From the NCBI RefSeq assembly GCF_004005375.1, contig NZ_RZUF01000007.1:107025-171024 (forward strand): a stretch of 64,000 nucleotides of DNA. Direction: 5' to 3'. The stretch is from Rheinheimera sediminis. Lineage in GTDB: Bacteria > Pseudomonadota > Gammaproteobacteria > Enterobacterales > Alteromonadaceae. Position numbers and translations under genes: made by a program. The first letter of the stretch is position 1. Each line of letters opens with the position of its first letter. Under the pieces are notes generated by a model. The model worked only from the letters and a program-made list of their open reading frames with translations, did no database searches and was not told where the DNA came from. Below are positions 39,890 through 49,830 of the stretch, piece after piece.

Positions 39890-41392
39890 ATGACCACAGA
39901 AGCTTTGTTTGTTTTAACCAGCGTTTTGGCTGTGGTTTTGCTTTGTTGTATCTGTGGCTTGCTGCTATTGCGTAGCAAATCGCTTCAGTTGCAACAACAA
40001 CTTGGGTTGCAACAAACCACAAACCAGCTTCAGGCACAGCAAAGCCAGCACGACCAGCAGTTGTTGCAACAATATCAGTTGCAATTGCAGCAGGCTCAGG
40101 ATGACTTTAAAGATTTAAGTTACCAGCAACAGAAGTACGCTGCTGAACTCGCTCGCAGCCAAAGCCAGTATCAGCAGGTATCACAGCTCTGGGCTGAGTT
40201 AAAACTGCAGCATCAGACACAGCAGCAAGACTATATGCAGTTGCAACGTGAACACAGTGCGCTGCAAATCAGTTTAAAAGAAAAGCAGCAGCATTTTGCC
40301 GAGCAACAGGCGTTATTGCAAAACAGCAAACAGCAACTCAGCCTTGAATTCCAGCAGTTGGCCCAACAAATTTTTGAAGACAAGTCGGTGCGTTTCCAAG
40401 CCTCTAATCAGGAAGCATTGAATAGCTTACTGAATCCGTTCCGCCTGCAGTTAGATGCTTTCAAAAGTAAAGTGGAAGATATTCACCTCAAAGACAGTCA
40501 GCAGCAGGCGCTTTTGAATCACGAGTTGCAGCATTTAAAAATCCTCAATCAGCAAATCACAGAAGAAGCGCATCAGTTAGCGGTTGCATTAAAAGGCCAG
40601 AAAAAAACGCAGGGCAACTGGGGAGAACTGGTGTTGGAAAATGTGCTGGAACGTTCAGGCTTAAGAGCGGGTCAGGATTACCAGCGTGAATTTTCGGTGA
40701 CTCAGGAAGATGGCGCTAAACTACGGCCTGATTTAGTGGTGTTTTTACCCCAGGGCAAACACCTGATCATTGATGCCAAAGTATCTTTAAACGCCTACAG
40801 CCGTTATATCAACTCAGAGGATGATGTAGAACGTCAACTCGCGTTGCAGGAGCATGTTGCTGCCATGGCTGCTCGTATTAAAGAATTATCCGATCGTAAT
40901 TATCACAAGTTACCTGGTCTGAATTCACCGGATTTGGTGTTCATGTTTGTGCCCATAGAGTCGGCCTTTGTCGAAGCCTTAAAAGCCGATGAAAGCTTAT
41001 TCCAGCAAGCGCTGAATCAAAATGTCTTAGTGGCGACACCAACCACTTTATTGACTAGCTTGAATATTGTCCGGCAGTTATGGCGTTATGAAGAGCAGCA
41101 TAAACATACAGCAGAACTGGCCAAACGTGCAGACGCGGTCTTTAACAAATTACGCACCTTTCTGACCACTTTTTTAAGAGTCAAAGAGAGCTTAAACAGA
41201 GCCCAGGAAGCTTATGAAACTGCTGAAAGCCAGCTGTACAAGGGCAGGGCGAACCTGGTGAAACAGGTCAATGAGTTTAAAGATCTAACGCCAGCCATTC
41301 AGGCCGAGCTTCCGGAGTATTTTGTCGAAAAGTCTCAGATTGAGTTTGATAGCGAGCCTGCTGTTGATCCAAAAATAGCGTCTGCCCCCTAA
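39890..41392 (+). CDS. rmuC: DNA recombination protein RmuC
   Basis: 500 residues. One N-terminal membrane helix (about 5-25) is followed by a Gln-rich coiled coil (about 30-160) and the RmuC domain, which belongs to the restriction endonuclease-like fold. Domain marks are KTQGNWGELVLENVLERSGL, LRPDLVVFLPQGKHLIIDAKVSLNAYSRY (quoted in part, with the acidic and Lys residues of the PD-(D/E)XK core), and LVATPTTLLTSLNIV. E. coli RmuC limits recombination at inverted repeats. AGAGAG lies before the ATG. Confidence 0.94.
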   Translation: MTTEALFVLTSVLAVVLLCCICGLLLLRSKSLQLQQQLGLQQTTNQLQAQQSQHDQQLLQQYQLQLQQAQDDFKDLSYQQQKYAAELARSQSQYQQVSQLWAELKLQHQTQQQDYMQLQREHSALQISLKEKQQHFAEQQALLQNSKQQLSLEFQQLAQQIFEDKSVRFQASNQEALNSLLNPFRLQLDAFKSKVEDIHLKDSQQQALLNHELQHLKILNQQITEEAHQLAVALKGQKKTQGNWGELVLENVLERSGLRAGQDYQREFSVTQEDGAKLRPDLVVFLPQGKHLIIDAKVSLNAYSRYINSEDDVERQLALQEHVAAMAARIKELSDRNYHKLPGLNSPDLVFMFVPIESAFVEALKADESLFQQALNQNVLVATPTTLLTSLNIVRQLWRYEEQHKHTAELAKRADAVFNKLRTFLTTFLRVKESLNRAQEAYETAESQLYKGRANLVKQVNEFKDLTPAIQAELPEYFVEKSQIEFDSEPAVDPKIASAP

Positions 41393-41459
41393 AGATGTCT
41401 GGAGTGACTTTGGCTCGCAGGTTTATACTAGCGTCCTTTTTTGCTATCAGAGAATTTCA

Positions 41460-42644
41460 GTGAGTACTTCAGATTTCAGTGCCTTTATCCAACTTCTAAC
41501 GCAAAAGCTCGAAAACAACAGCTGGCAAAAACTGCTGCTAAGTGGTTATCAGGGCGGGGATACAACCTTAGTGCGGATTGAAGTACGGCCTGTCTTGCTG
41601 AAAAACAGTGCGCATTTAAGTTTTTTATACCGACATAAAACCCGTGATATCACCAAAAACTTTGTGCTCAGTGAAGGGCTTGAGCTGATCCAAAACCTAT
41701 TAGGCACAGAGTTTAAAGCGGCGCATTTCACAGCGTCAGACAGCGAAACTCAATTGAGTGTCAGTAAAAAAGGCAAAGTGTTAAGTAGCACTAAGGTGAT
41801 CAAACAGACCGAGGCAAGCCCGACAGCCTTAACGCATGATAAAGAAAAAAAGCGCTTTTTGACGCTGGAAAGGCCTTTTTTACGGCAGCTTGGTGTCACA
41901 GACACTCAGCACAAGCTGGTTCCTGCGATGTCGCGCAAATGGAAGCAAATTAATAAGTTTGTCGAAGTCTTTGACCGCGCCTTGGATCAAACGGTTCTAA
42001 AACAAAAACCTGCAGTGCATATTGCCGATTTTGGCTCAGGTAAAGCCTACCTGACTTTTGCGGTACATGATTACCTGACGCACCAATTGGGACTTGATGC
42101 CAAAGTGACTGGCGTAGAACTTCGTCAGGAACTAGTGGATTTATGTAATGCTGTCGCCTGTGATTTGAATTTACAGGGTCTTGGTTTTGAGCAGGGTGAT
42201 GTGAAACATTTTCAAGCCAAAGGTATAGATGTCATGATCGCTTTACATGCCTGTGATACAGCTACAGACCACGCTATTCATATGGGTATTCGTACTGGTG
42301 CATCGATGATTATGTGTTCACCTTGTTGCCACAAACAGTTAAGGCCACAATTGATCAGCCCTCCATTGCTGCAACCTATGTTAAAACACGGTATTCATTT
42401 GGGTGAACAAGCTGAAATGCTGACTGATAGCTTGCGCGCTTTGCTGCTGGAAGCCTATGGCTACGACACTCAGGTCTTTGAATTTATCTCGCTGGAGCAC
42501 ACCAGTAAGAATAAAATGATCCTCGCAGTCAAAAGTCAAAAACCAAAAAAACGCGAACAGATGTTAGAGCAGGTTCAACAGATAAAGCGTTTTTACGGGA
42601 TCAAGCAGCATTGTCTGGAAGAGTTGTTAGCGCAGTCGGACTAG
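41460..42644 (+). CDS. SAM-dependent methyltransferase, PF13679-like
   Basis: 394 residues from a GTG at 41460 after CAGAGA. The N-terminal 150 residues form a separate alpha/beta domain. The Rossmann core follows with motif I HIADFGSGKAYLTFAVHDYL (about 180-199), VTGVELRQELVD (motif II) and MIALHACDTATDHAIHMG (motif IV region). MIMCSPCCHKQLRPQL places three Cys and a His at the active site. This combination resembles Methyltransf_32 proteins, whose eukaryotic relatives act on tRNA (TRM13) or are uncharacterised (GSTCD). Substrate here is unknown; RNA is a reasonable guess. Confidence 0.82.
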   Translation: MSTSDFSAFIQLLTQKLENNSWQKLLLSGYQGGDTTLVRIEVRPVLLKNSAHLSFLYRHKTRDITKNFVLSEGLELIQNLLGTEFKAAHFTASDSETQLSVSKKGKVLSSTKVIKQTEASPTALTHDKEKKRFLTLERPFLRQLGVTDTQHKLVPAMSRKWKQINKFVEVFDRALDQTVLKQKPAVHIADFGSGKAYLTFAVHDYLTHQLGLDAKVTGVELRQELVDLCNAVACDLNLQGLGFEQGDVKHFQAKGIDVMIALHACDTATDHAIHMGIRTGASMIMCSPCCHKQLRPQLISPPLLQPMLKHGIHLGEQAEMLTDSLRALLLEAYGYDTQVFEFISLEHTSKNKMILAVKSQKPKKREQMLEQVQQIKRFYGIKQHCLEELLAQSD

Positions 42645-42789
42645 GCTTGTCTCAAATGGCTACCTCTGAGACTGAACAGCTAGCCCTTTGTCAGAGGCTG
42701 AGGATCCATGCTCCACCCTTGTTTTATTTGCTCAATTAGTAAAAACGGTAAATACTGAATTATTGATGCCGTATAGTTGGGGAAGATCT

Positions 42790-45700
42790 GTGGTAAAAGG
42801 CCTTGGGTCCTTATTGCTTGGATTAGTGATGTTTTGGGGGTCTTTGGCCTTTGCATCAGAGCAGGTGCGGCAGGTGTATAGCCGTTTTGTGTCACTGGAG
42901 CAAAATCAGGCTCATATTTCTTCCACTGCAATGGTTCAGGACCATGATGGCCAAATCTGGCTTGGCACTCAACATGGTCTTTACCGCTTGAATGGATCTG
43001 AAGTGACGTTGTTCAGAGCGGACGCGACAGACCCATATTCGTTATCTGCAGATTGGATCAGCAGCTTGCTGGTAGATGAGCAGGGCATATTATGGGTTGG
43101 TACCCGTTATTCTGGCGTGAACAAATTCAATTCCTTGACAGAAAGTTTCAGCAGAGTAGCACTGCCTGCAACTTTCGGAGCGGGAACCAGCGAAATTTCA
43201 GTCCTTTATCAGGATCAACAGCAACGAATTTGGGTGGGCAGCTATGGTGCGGGTTTATATTTACTGGACCCTCAACAACTAGTTTTGCATGCTCAAGGTC
43301 TTCCGGAGCGTGTTGACGGCGTATCCAGTATACATATTAATGACTTATTGATGACCGCAGACGGTACTTTGTATTTGGGGGCCGGAGACGCGCCCCTCAG
43401 AACCTTGTCTGACTCTAATGGCGGCCTTATCGCCTGGCATCCAGAGCAGAACAAAATAAGGGGCTGGCATAAAACCAGCAGGGGGCAAGCAGCTGGCTCA
43501 ATTAACAAGTTAAGATTAAAAACAGCTAATCTTCTTCTACTGGCCAGTTTTAACGGTGGTTTGCTGCAACTGGACCTCAATACATCTGAGCTGACTATTC
43601 CCCTTCAGCCCGCATCATTGCGTCAGGCGCAATTAACGGACATGCTGGAGGATGAAAGCGGTGGCTTATGGCTTGCAAGTTACGATGCAGGATTATGGTA
43701 TCAACAGCAAACTGGTCAGATATGGCAACAATTTAAGCATCTAGGCCAATTTAGTGGCGGTTTGCCGACTAATAGTATTTCTGCATTGATGTTAGATAAA
43801 CAGGGTACTGTCTGGACTATAAATCAGCTGCGGGTTGCAGGTATTAGTCGGTTCGCTCGACAGATCCGTACTTTGCCTACAGCAACAGACCAACTTGATC
43901 TTCTGCCTGCCAGCGATGTACTGGGTATAGATGTGGCCGATAGTAATACGGTGTGGTTAGCCAATCGCCATGGTGGCCTGTTACGTTTTGATCCCCAACA
44001 ATCCAAACTTGAAACTTTGCCTATGCCTCCCGGCCTGCAGGACTTTAGTGCTCGTCAAGTGAGTTGGTCACCCAAATTAAACGTAGTCTGGACTGGTTCT
44101 GAGGAGGGTCTTTGGCAATTTGCGCCGGCTTCACAACAGTGGCGTGCTATTCCTTTATTGGCAGGTGAACGGGCACAGCCCGTGGTTAAATCATTGTCTA
44201 TGGACCGGCAGCATCAGCTTTGGGTCGGAACTCGTGGTCATGGTGTGTTTATTATAAGTGCCGATGGGAAGAGGATCACATCATTAAATAGATACAGCAA
44301 TCCGGTTTTGCCGGTAGATGACATAAACCTGGTGTATCAGGACAGCTTTGGTCTGATTTGGATTGGTAGTGCTGATCAAGGTTTGTTTCTCTATGACCCA
44401 AAGCAAAATAGCTTACAGCAATGGCAACAAAAAGATGCCAGCACACATGGGTTGCAATTTAATGGTATCCAACTTGTGCTGGAGGAAAATGAAGAGCTTT
44501 GGGTGCAAGCAGGTAATCTGCGTCACAGGGCATTGCGTTCACGACATACGCCAGCTCACATTGAAGGTTTTAAACCTTACCTGACAGCACTAGATGATGA
44601 TCCAGAACTGCAATCTGCTCAGCTATTTCGTTTGTTATACCGGCAGCACTATTTGCCGGAGCAACAAAGCTATATCCAGCTCGATGAGCGCCTTGGTGTG
44701 CAAAGTGTTACCTGGATAGGTGCGTGGGCTGAGCATCAGGGGTGGCTGTTTCGTGGGGGAAAAGAGGGACTGGATTATTACCCTATCACTCAGTTGCCAC
44801 AGCAGTGGCCTCTGAATAGGTTGAAACTTACCAGTCTGAGTTTATTCAACCAAATTGTGGCTCCTGCCCGAACTGAAAACCAGTCTCTGCTGCCTGTAGT
44901 ATTGTCTTCGTTGGAACAACTCTCTTTGGCTTATCAACAGGATATGTTCAGTCTACATTTCTCCGTCCCTGAATTTGTTCAGCCTGAAAAACTCCGTTAC
45001 CGCTATCAACTCGAAAGCTTTGATCGTGATTGGATCCAAGCCAGCCAGCCAGTAGCGACTTATACCCGCTTACCACCTGGCCGATATATATGGAAAGCGG
45101 AAGCTAGTATGGAAAACGGACCATGGCAAAGTCAAACCTCACTGATCATACAAGTGTTTCCGCCATGGTGGATGACGTGGTGGTTTAGAGCGGCTCTTGT
45201 TACTTTGGTGCTTTTTGCAGGTTTTTCGTGGTTTCAACAGAAAATGAAACGGCAATTGGAGATGAGGCGGCAACTGGAGTTTCTGGTTAGCTCAAGGACT
45301 GAGGAATTAAGTCAAAAAACTAGCCAATTACAGGAGAAACATCAGGCATTGCAGCGCTCTTATCAGGATTTGACATTATTGCAATTAATAAGTCGTGAAA
45401 TCACCGCCTCATTAGACTTGAAGCAGGTGTTAACCCGGTGTCACTCTCATTTATCGCATATGCTGGATGCCCATGTACTATTAATAGGCATTTATCGCGA
45501 AGCAGAACACACACTTGATTTTGCCTTTTGGATGGAAAACAACCAGCTTGCACCTCGGTTTGAGCTGGATTTAACTCAGGTCCATACTCCGGCTGTGATT
45601 TGTTTTAACGAGCAACGTGAAATTATCATTCGGGAAAGTAGTGAGTTTCTGCTGCAATTACCAGAGGTCCCGCAACCTCTCTATGGTGCCATGACTAAAT

Positions 45701-46632
45701 CAGTACTTTATTTTCCACTGACGGTCAGTGGAAAAGCTGTAGGCGTTTTTTCTGTTCAAAGTATGGAGGAGCATGCGTACTCAGACTCACAAATTGAACT
45801 GTTGCGCACTTTAGCAAGCTATGTTGCTATCTCAGTGGCGAATGCGGATTCGTTTGAGCAGTTGCAACTAACACAGCAGCAATTAATCACCCAAGAAAAA
45901 ATGGCTGGACTCGGTTCATTAGTTGCGGGTATTGCACACGAAATCAATACTCCATTGGGAATTTGCGTGACAGCTTCCAGTCATTTACAGGCTGAACTGG
46001 ACGTAGTTCAGCACGCTGTAGCGCAAAAAATGTTGCAGCAAAGCCAGTTTCAACGTTTTTTGCAGCATTTGCACGAAGGCCTGAAAATTTTGCAGGTAAA
46101 TACTGGCAGAGCAGCAGATTTAGTTCAGAGTTTCAAAAAAGTATCTGTTGATCAATCTAATGTCAGTCTTCGGGAATTTAATCTTGGCCCTTATGTGCAG
46201 GATGTACTGTTGACATTAAAACCTCAGCTGCATAAAGCCGGCTGTGCACTGGATATTCAGTGCGAAGATGATATTGTGTTGTACACAGACCCCGGCGCAA
46301 TAGCACAGATCATTACTAATCTAGTGATGAATGCACTGATCCATGGGGTGAAAGATAGATCTAATCCAAGAATTCAACTGAGCTTTAATATGGATGGCAG
46401 AAGCTTGTTGATGAGATTCAGTGACAATGGCAAGGGATTGGATAAACGTGCATTACAGCATTTGTTCGAACCTTTCTATACCACCAATCGGAATAATGGT
46501 GGCACAGGACTGGGAGCACATATTGTCTACAACCTGGTGACTGTGAGTTTAAAAGGTCATATAGAAGTGCAAAGCGAACCAGAGCAGGGTCTGCATTACA
46601 AAATTACTTTTCCGGTGCGAAGGGATAGTTAA
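42790..46632 (+). CDS. Two-component beta-propeller hybrid-type sensor histidine kinase without receiver
   Basis: About 1280 residues. I choose the GTG at 42790 (GGGGAAG just upstream), which begins a clean signal peptide ending FASEQ; an ATG at 42766 would add eight residues. The periplasmic part holds about ten Reg_prop repeats (IWLGTQHGLYRL, LWVGTRYSGVNKF, IWVGSYGAGLYLL and so on), i.e. a double beta-propeller, then a Y_Y_Y domain (YRYQLESFDRDW to YIWKAEA). A membrane helix near residue 795 leads to a coiled coil, a GAF domain (about 860-1020), HisKA (IAHEINTPLG, His near 1050) and HATPase (NLVMNALIHG, DNGKGLD, GTGLGAHI). No receiver or HTH domain is attached and no response regulator is adjacent. 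Ligand is probably a polysaccharide or large solute, by analogy only. Confidence 0.9.
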   Translation: MVKGLGSLLLGLVMFWGSLAFASEQVRQVYSRFVSLEQNQAHISSTAMVQDHDGQIWLGTQHGLYRLNGSEVTLFRADATDPYSLSADWISSLLVDEQGILWVGTRYSGVNKFNSLTESFSRVALPATFGAGTSEISVLYQDQQQRIWVGSYGAGLYLLDPQQLVLHAQGLPERVDGVSSIHINDLLMTADGTLYLGAGDAPLRTLSDSNGGLIAWHPEQNKIRGWHKTSRGQAAGSINKLRLKTANLLLLASFNGGLLQLDLNTSELTIPLQPASLRQAQLTDMLEDESGGLWLASYDAGLWYQQQTGQIWQQFKHLGQFSGGLPTNSISALMLDKQGTVWTINQLRVAGISRFARQIRTLPTATDQLDLLPASDVLGIDVADSNTVWLANRHGGLLRFDPQQSKLETLPMPPGLQDFSARQVSWSPKLNVVWTGSEEGLWQFAPASQQWRAIPLLAGERAQPVVKSLSMDRQHQLWVGTRGHGVFIISADGKRITSLNRYSNPVLPVDDINLVYQDSFGLIWIGSADQGLFLYDPKQNSLQQWQQKDASTHGLQFNGIQLVLEENEELWVQAGNLRHRALRSRHTPAHIEGFKPYLTALDDDPELQSAQLFRLLYRQHYLPEQQSYIQLDERLGVQSVTWIGAWAEHQGWLFRGGKEGLDYYPITQLPQQWPLNRLKLTSLSLFNQIVAPARTENQSLLPVVLSSLEQLSLAYQQDMFSLHFSVPEFVQPEKLRYRYQLESFDRDWIQASQPVATYTRLPPGRYIWKAEASMENGPWQSQTSLIIQVFPPWWMTWWFRAALVTLVLFAGFSWFQQKMKRQLEMRRQLEFLVSSRTEELSQKTSQLQEKHQALQRSYQDLTLLQLISREITASLDLKQVLTRCHSHLSHMLDAHVLLIGIYREAEHTLDFAFWMENNQLAPRFELDLTQVHTPAVICFNEQREIIIRESSEFLLQLPEVPQPLYGAMTKSVLYFPLTVSGKAVGVFSVQSMEEHAYSDSQIELLRTLASYVAISVANADSFEQLQLTQQQLITQEKMAGLGSLVAGIAHEINTPLGICVTASSHLQAELDVVQHAVAQKMLQQSQFQRFLQHLHEGLKILQVNTGRAADLVQSFKKVSVDQSNVSLREFNLGPYVQDVLLTLKPQLHKAGCALDIQCEDDIVLYTDPGAIAQIITNLVMNALIHGVKDRSNPRIQLSFNMDGRSLLMRFSDNGKGLDKRALQHLFEPFYTTNRNNGGTGLGAHIVYNLVTVSLKGHIEVQSEPEQGLHYKITFPVRRDS

Positions 46633-46793
46633 TGCTATTCAAGGGGGAGGAGCGTTGGCAGGTCAATTCGGCCTGTAGTGAAGCAGTGTGAGCAAGATGA
46701 GTCTCTGGATTGTGCTAAGGTAAGTTTCGCTATTTTGCACAGTTATTTTTTTGTAAACTAGCAGTTAAAAGCACTGAGCAGCAAGGAAGTACA

Positions 46794-47450
46794 GTGATAA
46801 GTGTGACCAATTTGTTATTCCGTCGACAAGATGGCGATCAAGTTCAAACTCTGTTTGATGGCTTGAGTTTTAACATTGCTGCGCAAGAGCAAGTAGCATT
46901 GCTTGGAGACAGTGGCTCAGGTAAGACGACCTTACTTCATTTGTTGGCCGGCCTACTCAGTCCAGATAGTGGTCAAATTGACGTCAATGGCGAGCTTATT
47001 TCTGCATATAATATGCAGCAGCTTGCATATTATCGCCGAAAAATAGGCCTTATATTCCAGCATTATCAATTGCTTGACTGTCTTACTGTGAAACAAAATA
47101 TCTTGTTTCAATATAAACTCAATTTCCCAAATCAAACGCCTGCTGAGCTAGACGCTTTGGTTGAACAATTGGGGTTGAGCAATAAGCTAAATAAGTTGCC
47201 CAGCCAACTTTCAGGCGGCGAACAACAACGCGTAGGTATTGCTCGAGCCTTGCTTAATCAACCAAAACTGATCTTAGCCGATGAACCTACAGGCAACCTC
47301 GATCAAGTACGCTCCCACCAAGTGGTCGAAATGCTGACAAACTTGTGTAAAGAGCGGCAAATCAACTTGGTCATGGTGACGCACTCACAGCAGTTGACCC
47401 GCTATTTTGATAGCGTAAAAGTATTGGCTAATGGGCAGTTCAATGACTGA
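46794..47450 (+). CDS. ABC transporter ATPase, LolD/MacB/AttE type
   Basis: 218 residues from a GTG at 46794, six bases after AAGGA. Walker A is GDSGSGKTTLL (38-48), Q-loop IFQHYQLLDCLTVKQN, signature LSGGEQQRVGIARAL, Walker B LILADEPTGNLD and a switch His in VMVTHS. These are the traits of the o228/LolD subfamily that works with FtsX-like permeases. Its stop overlaps the permease start. With the permease and the AttH-like lipoprotein it forms a compact three-gene operon. Confidence 0.92.
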   Translation: MISVTNLLFRRQDGDQVQTLFDGLSFNIAAQEQVALLGDSGSGKTTLLHLLAGLLSPDSGQIDVNGELISAYNMQQLAYYRRKIGLIFQHYQLLDCLTVKQNILFQYKLNFPNQTPAELDALVEQLGLSNKLNKLPSQLSGGEQQRVGIARALLNQPKLILADEPTGNLDQVRSHQVVEMLTNLCKERQINLVMVTHSQQLTRYFDSVKVLANGQFND

Positions 47451-49827
47451 AATTAAGCTCATTTTAACTACTCATATCACGTATTTCAGACGCCATCCTT
47501 GGTTGTTACTACTGTTTATTGTTGGCTTGAGTTTAGGAAGCGCGCTACTTACCGCCATTACAGGCCTGAATCAAGAAGCCAAAAATCGTCACCAGAAGTC
47601 TTCTGCTCTCATCGATGCTGCAGTCAGTCATATTGTAAAACCCCCTATTGGCCAAGAGTATATCGACGGAAAAATTTGGTTAAAGCTTCGCCAGAATGGC
47701 TTTAGTAATGCGCAACCTGTTTTACGCGGCAAGCTAAAACTAACCTCAGGTAAAACACTGTATCTTCAAGGCATAGATAGCCTTATTTGGTTGACAAAAC
47801 CAGCACCGACAAGCACAACTCAATCCGGCAGTGGGAGCGATACAGGCTTTGCTTTTGACGTCATCATGATAGATAGCAACAGTGTCTCGAAATTAGCGCT
47901 TAATGGTAATAAGCTTCAGCTTGCCAATAGCTCAGCTACACCTGGTTTCCGCTTGGTCGATGACCTTGGTCTGTGGTCTATTACCGACCTTGCTTATGCT
48001 GATCTACTGCTACAGGCTAAGGGGCAAATCAGCTTTATCGAGTTCGTTGGTCTGACGCTTGAACAAATCCCAAAAATCGAATCAATTTTGTCTTCTGATG
48101 CCAGATTAGTCGCAGCTCAAGAGCAAGACTTCGATGCCTTATCTGAGGCTTTCTTTTTTAACCTCGCCGCATTGGCATTGCTGGGCTACATTGTGGCGGC
48201 ATTTTTAAGTTTTAACGCCATTAAGCTTTCTATTGCGGGTCGAAAAAAGCTACTTACTCAGTTTACTATTTTAGGGTGTTCGCCAAAAGCCATTCGCACA
48301 GCCCTAGTGATTGAGTTTACCTTCATGAGTTTTTTGACAGCTCTGTTAGGCAGTATAACGGGGTTTGTTATTGCCAATGCGTTGGTGCTTGATATAAACC
48401 GCACACTAATGGGGCTATATCAACTCGAACAAGCCCTCACCATCAGTTGGCAATGGCGAAGCTTTGCTTTGGGTTTTATAGTGAATATCGCCACATTGGT
48501 GACTATGCTACTGACACAAAAAACCACACTGCAAACTAACAGCAGCTCCGTATTTTATTTGTTTTTAGCTGTTGTAATTGCAGCCCTTTCGTACTTTTAC
48601 ATAAATGCCCACTCTGAATTTGATGCTCTGTTACTTTGCTTCTTTATTCTGTTGCTGTTTGTGCTTATCACACCAAAATGTTTGCAGCTTTTGCTCAGCT
48701 TTAAAAATCCGTTTAGGCATCCTTTATGGCAGTGGTTGTATGCCGACAGTAAATTGCAGTTGAAAGAATTGCGTATTGCCATAGTGGCGATTTTGCTGGC
48801 GCTTGGCAGTGCTATTGGCATGCAGATCATGGTGAAAAGCTTTAGTAACACGCTTAATGCGCATCTGGAAAAGCAATTAAGCGCAGATCTATACATTCAT
48901 GTCGATAAGTATGACCCAGATCTTCGAGCTCGCCTGAACGCAGAACCGAACATAAAACGTGTTGGCATCTATATGGCTGGCGATGGCTACTTAAATAAAG
49001 TACCTGCAACTCTTGCTAGTTTTGGTCAAGGATATCAGTCATTTACACACATTAACCTGACTTCTGGTGAGGCTGTGAATACTTCACACTTTGCTAACAA
49101 TGGCTGTATTGCTAATGAGCAAGCCACCATAAAATATAATCACCAGTTGGGTGACATTGTGACATTTAAACAAAACCAACACAGTTTTCAATGCAGAATT
49201 TCTGGCTTTGCCTATGATTATGGCAACACGGCGTTAAGCCTTATCACCGAAGAACAAACAATGAAATCAAGCTCTTTGCACTGGCAAGTGTATGGCTTGT
49301 CTATCACTCTAAATGAGCAAATCACAGTAGATCAACTCTCTGAGCGACTGATTAATGAGTACCAGATTGATAGCGCCTCTATCACTGAGAATCAAGGTTT
49401 TAAAGACATAGCCAATAGGCTGTTTAACGACACCTTCCAGGTCACAAAAGTCTTAAATGGGTTTATTCTCGCAATTGCTTTAGTCAGTCTTTGCATAAGC
49501 TTACTGAGCTTGAGTGCCCAACACGCAAAGCAACTGGCCGTTTTAAGTAGTTTAGGGGTTGATGCAGCTCAGTTACAAAAGCTAAAGCTTGTGCAAACAA
49601 CAGTGTTGGTTAGCTTTACATCTATATTTGCGTTGCCATTAGGCTTTGCGCTCGGGCTGGCATTATTAAAATTTGTCATGCCTATCGCATTTGGTTGGAC
49701 TATCCATTTGAGTTTAGATTTGCCAGCACTGTTGAGTACCTGTATGTTCTTGCTGATCGCCGCTGTGGTATGTGCCTATCTGCCTGTTAAAAAACTTACA
49801 ACCAGTTTGCACCTAAAAGGACATTAG
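47443..49827 (+). CDS. FtsX-like ABC transporter permease
   Basis: About 794 residues from ATG 47443; an ATG four codons earlier is possible. An N-terminal membrane helix (around 15-35) precedes a periplasmic domain. An FtsX cluster lies at about 235-380 (three helices with TILGCSPKAIRTALVIEF, the coupling segment), further helices at 390-470, a second periplasmic domain, and a C-terminal FtsX cluster at about 670-790 (LSSLGVDAAQLQKLKLVQT). This double-FtsX plan fits lipid or lipoprotein translocation permeases of the AttF/AttG and LolCE kind. Overlaps the ATPase gene by 8 bases and ends three bases before the lipoprotein gene. Confidence 0.9.
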   Translation: MTEIKLILTTHITYFRRHPWLLLLFIVGLSLGSALLTAITGLNQEAKNRHQKSSALIDAAVSHIVKPPIGQEYIDGKIWLKLRQNGFSNAQPVLRGKLKLTSGKTLYLQGIDSLIWLTKPAPTSTTQSGSGSDTGFAFDVIMIDSNSVSKLALNGNKLQLANSSATPGFRLVDDLGLWSITDLAYADLLLQAKGQISFIEFVGLTLEQIPKIESILSSDARLVAAQEQDFDALSEAFFFNLAALALLGYIVAAFLSFNAIKLSIAGRKKLLTQFTILGCSPKAIRTALVIEFTFMSFLTALLGSITGFVIANALVLDINRTLMGLYQLEQALTISWQWRSFALGFIVNIATLVTMLLTQKTTLQTNSSSVFYLFLAVVIAALSYFYINAHSEFDALLLCFFILLLFVLITPKCLQLLLSFKNPFRHPLWQWLYADSKLQLKELRIAIVAILLALGSAIGMQIMVKSFSNTLNAHLEKQLSADLYIHVDKYDPDLRARLNAEPNIKRVGIYMAGDGYLNKVPATLASFGQGYQSFTHINLTSGEAVNTSHFANNGCIANEQATIKYNHQLGDIVTFKQNQHSFQCRISGFAYDYGNTALSLITEEQTMKSSSLHWQVYGLSITLNEQITVDQLSERLINEYQIDSASITENQGFKDIANRLFNDTFQVTKVLNGFILAIALVSLCISLLSLSAQHAKQLAVLSSLGVDAAQLQKLKLVQTTVLVSFTSIFALPLGFALGLALLKFVMPIAFGWTIHLSLDLPALLSTCMFLLIAAVVCAYLPVKKLTTSLHLKGH

Positions 49828-49830
49828 CCA

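Noticed and set aside
46633..46793. Promoter for the ABC/AttH operon
   Set aside because: TTGCAC at 46735 and TAAACT at 46754 are only 13 bases apart, so I could not support a standard promoter.
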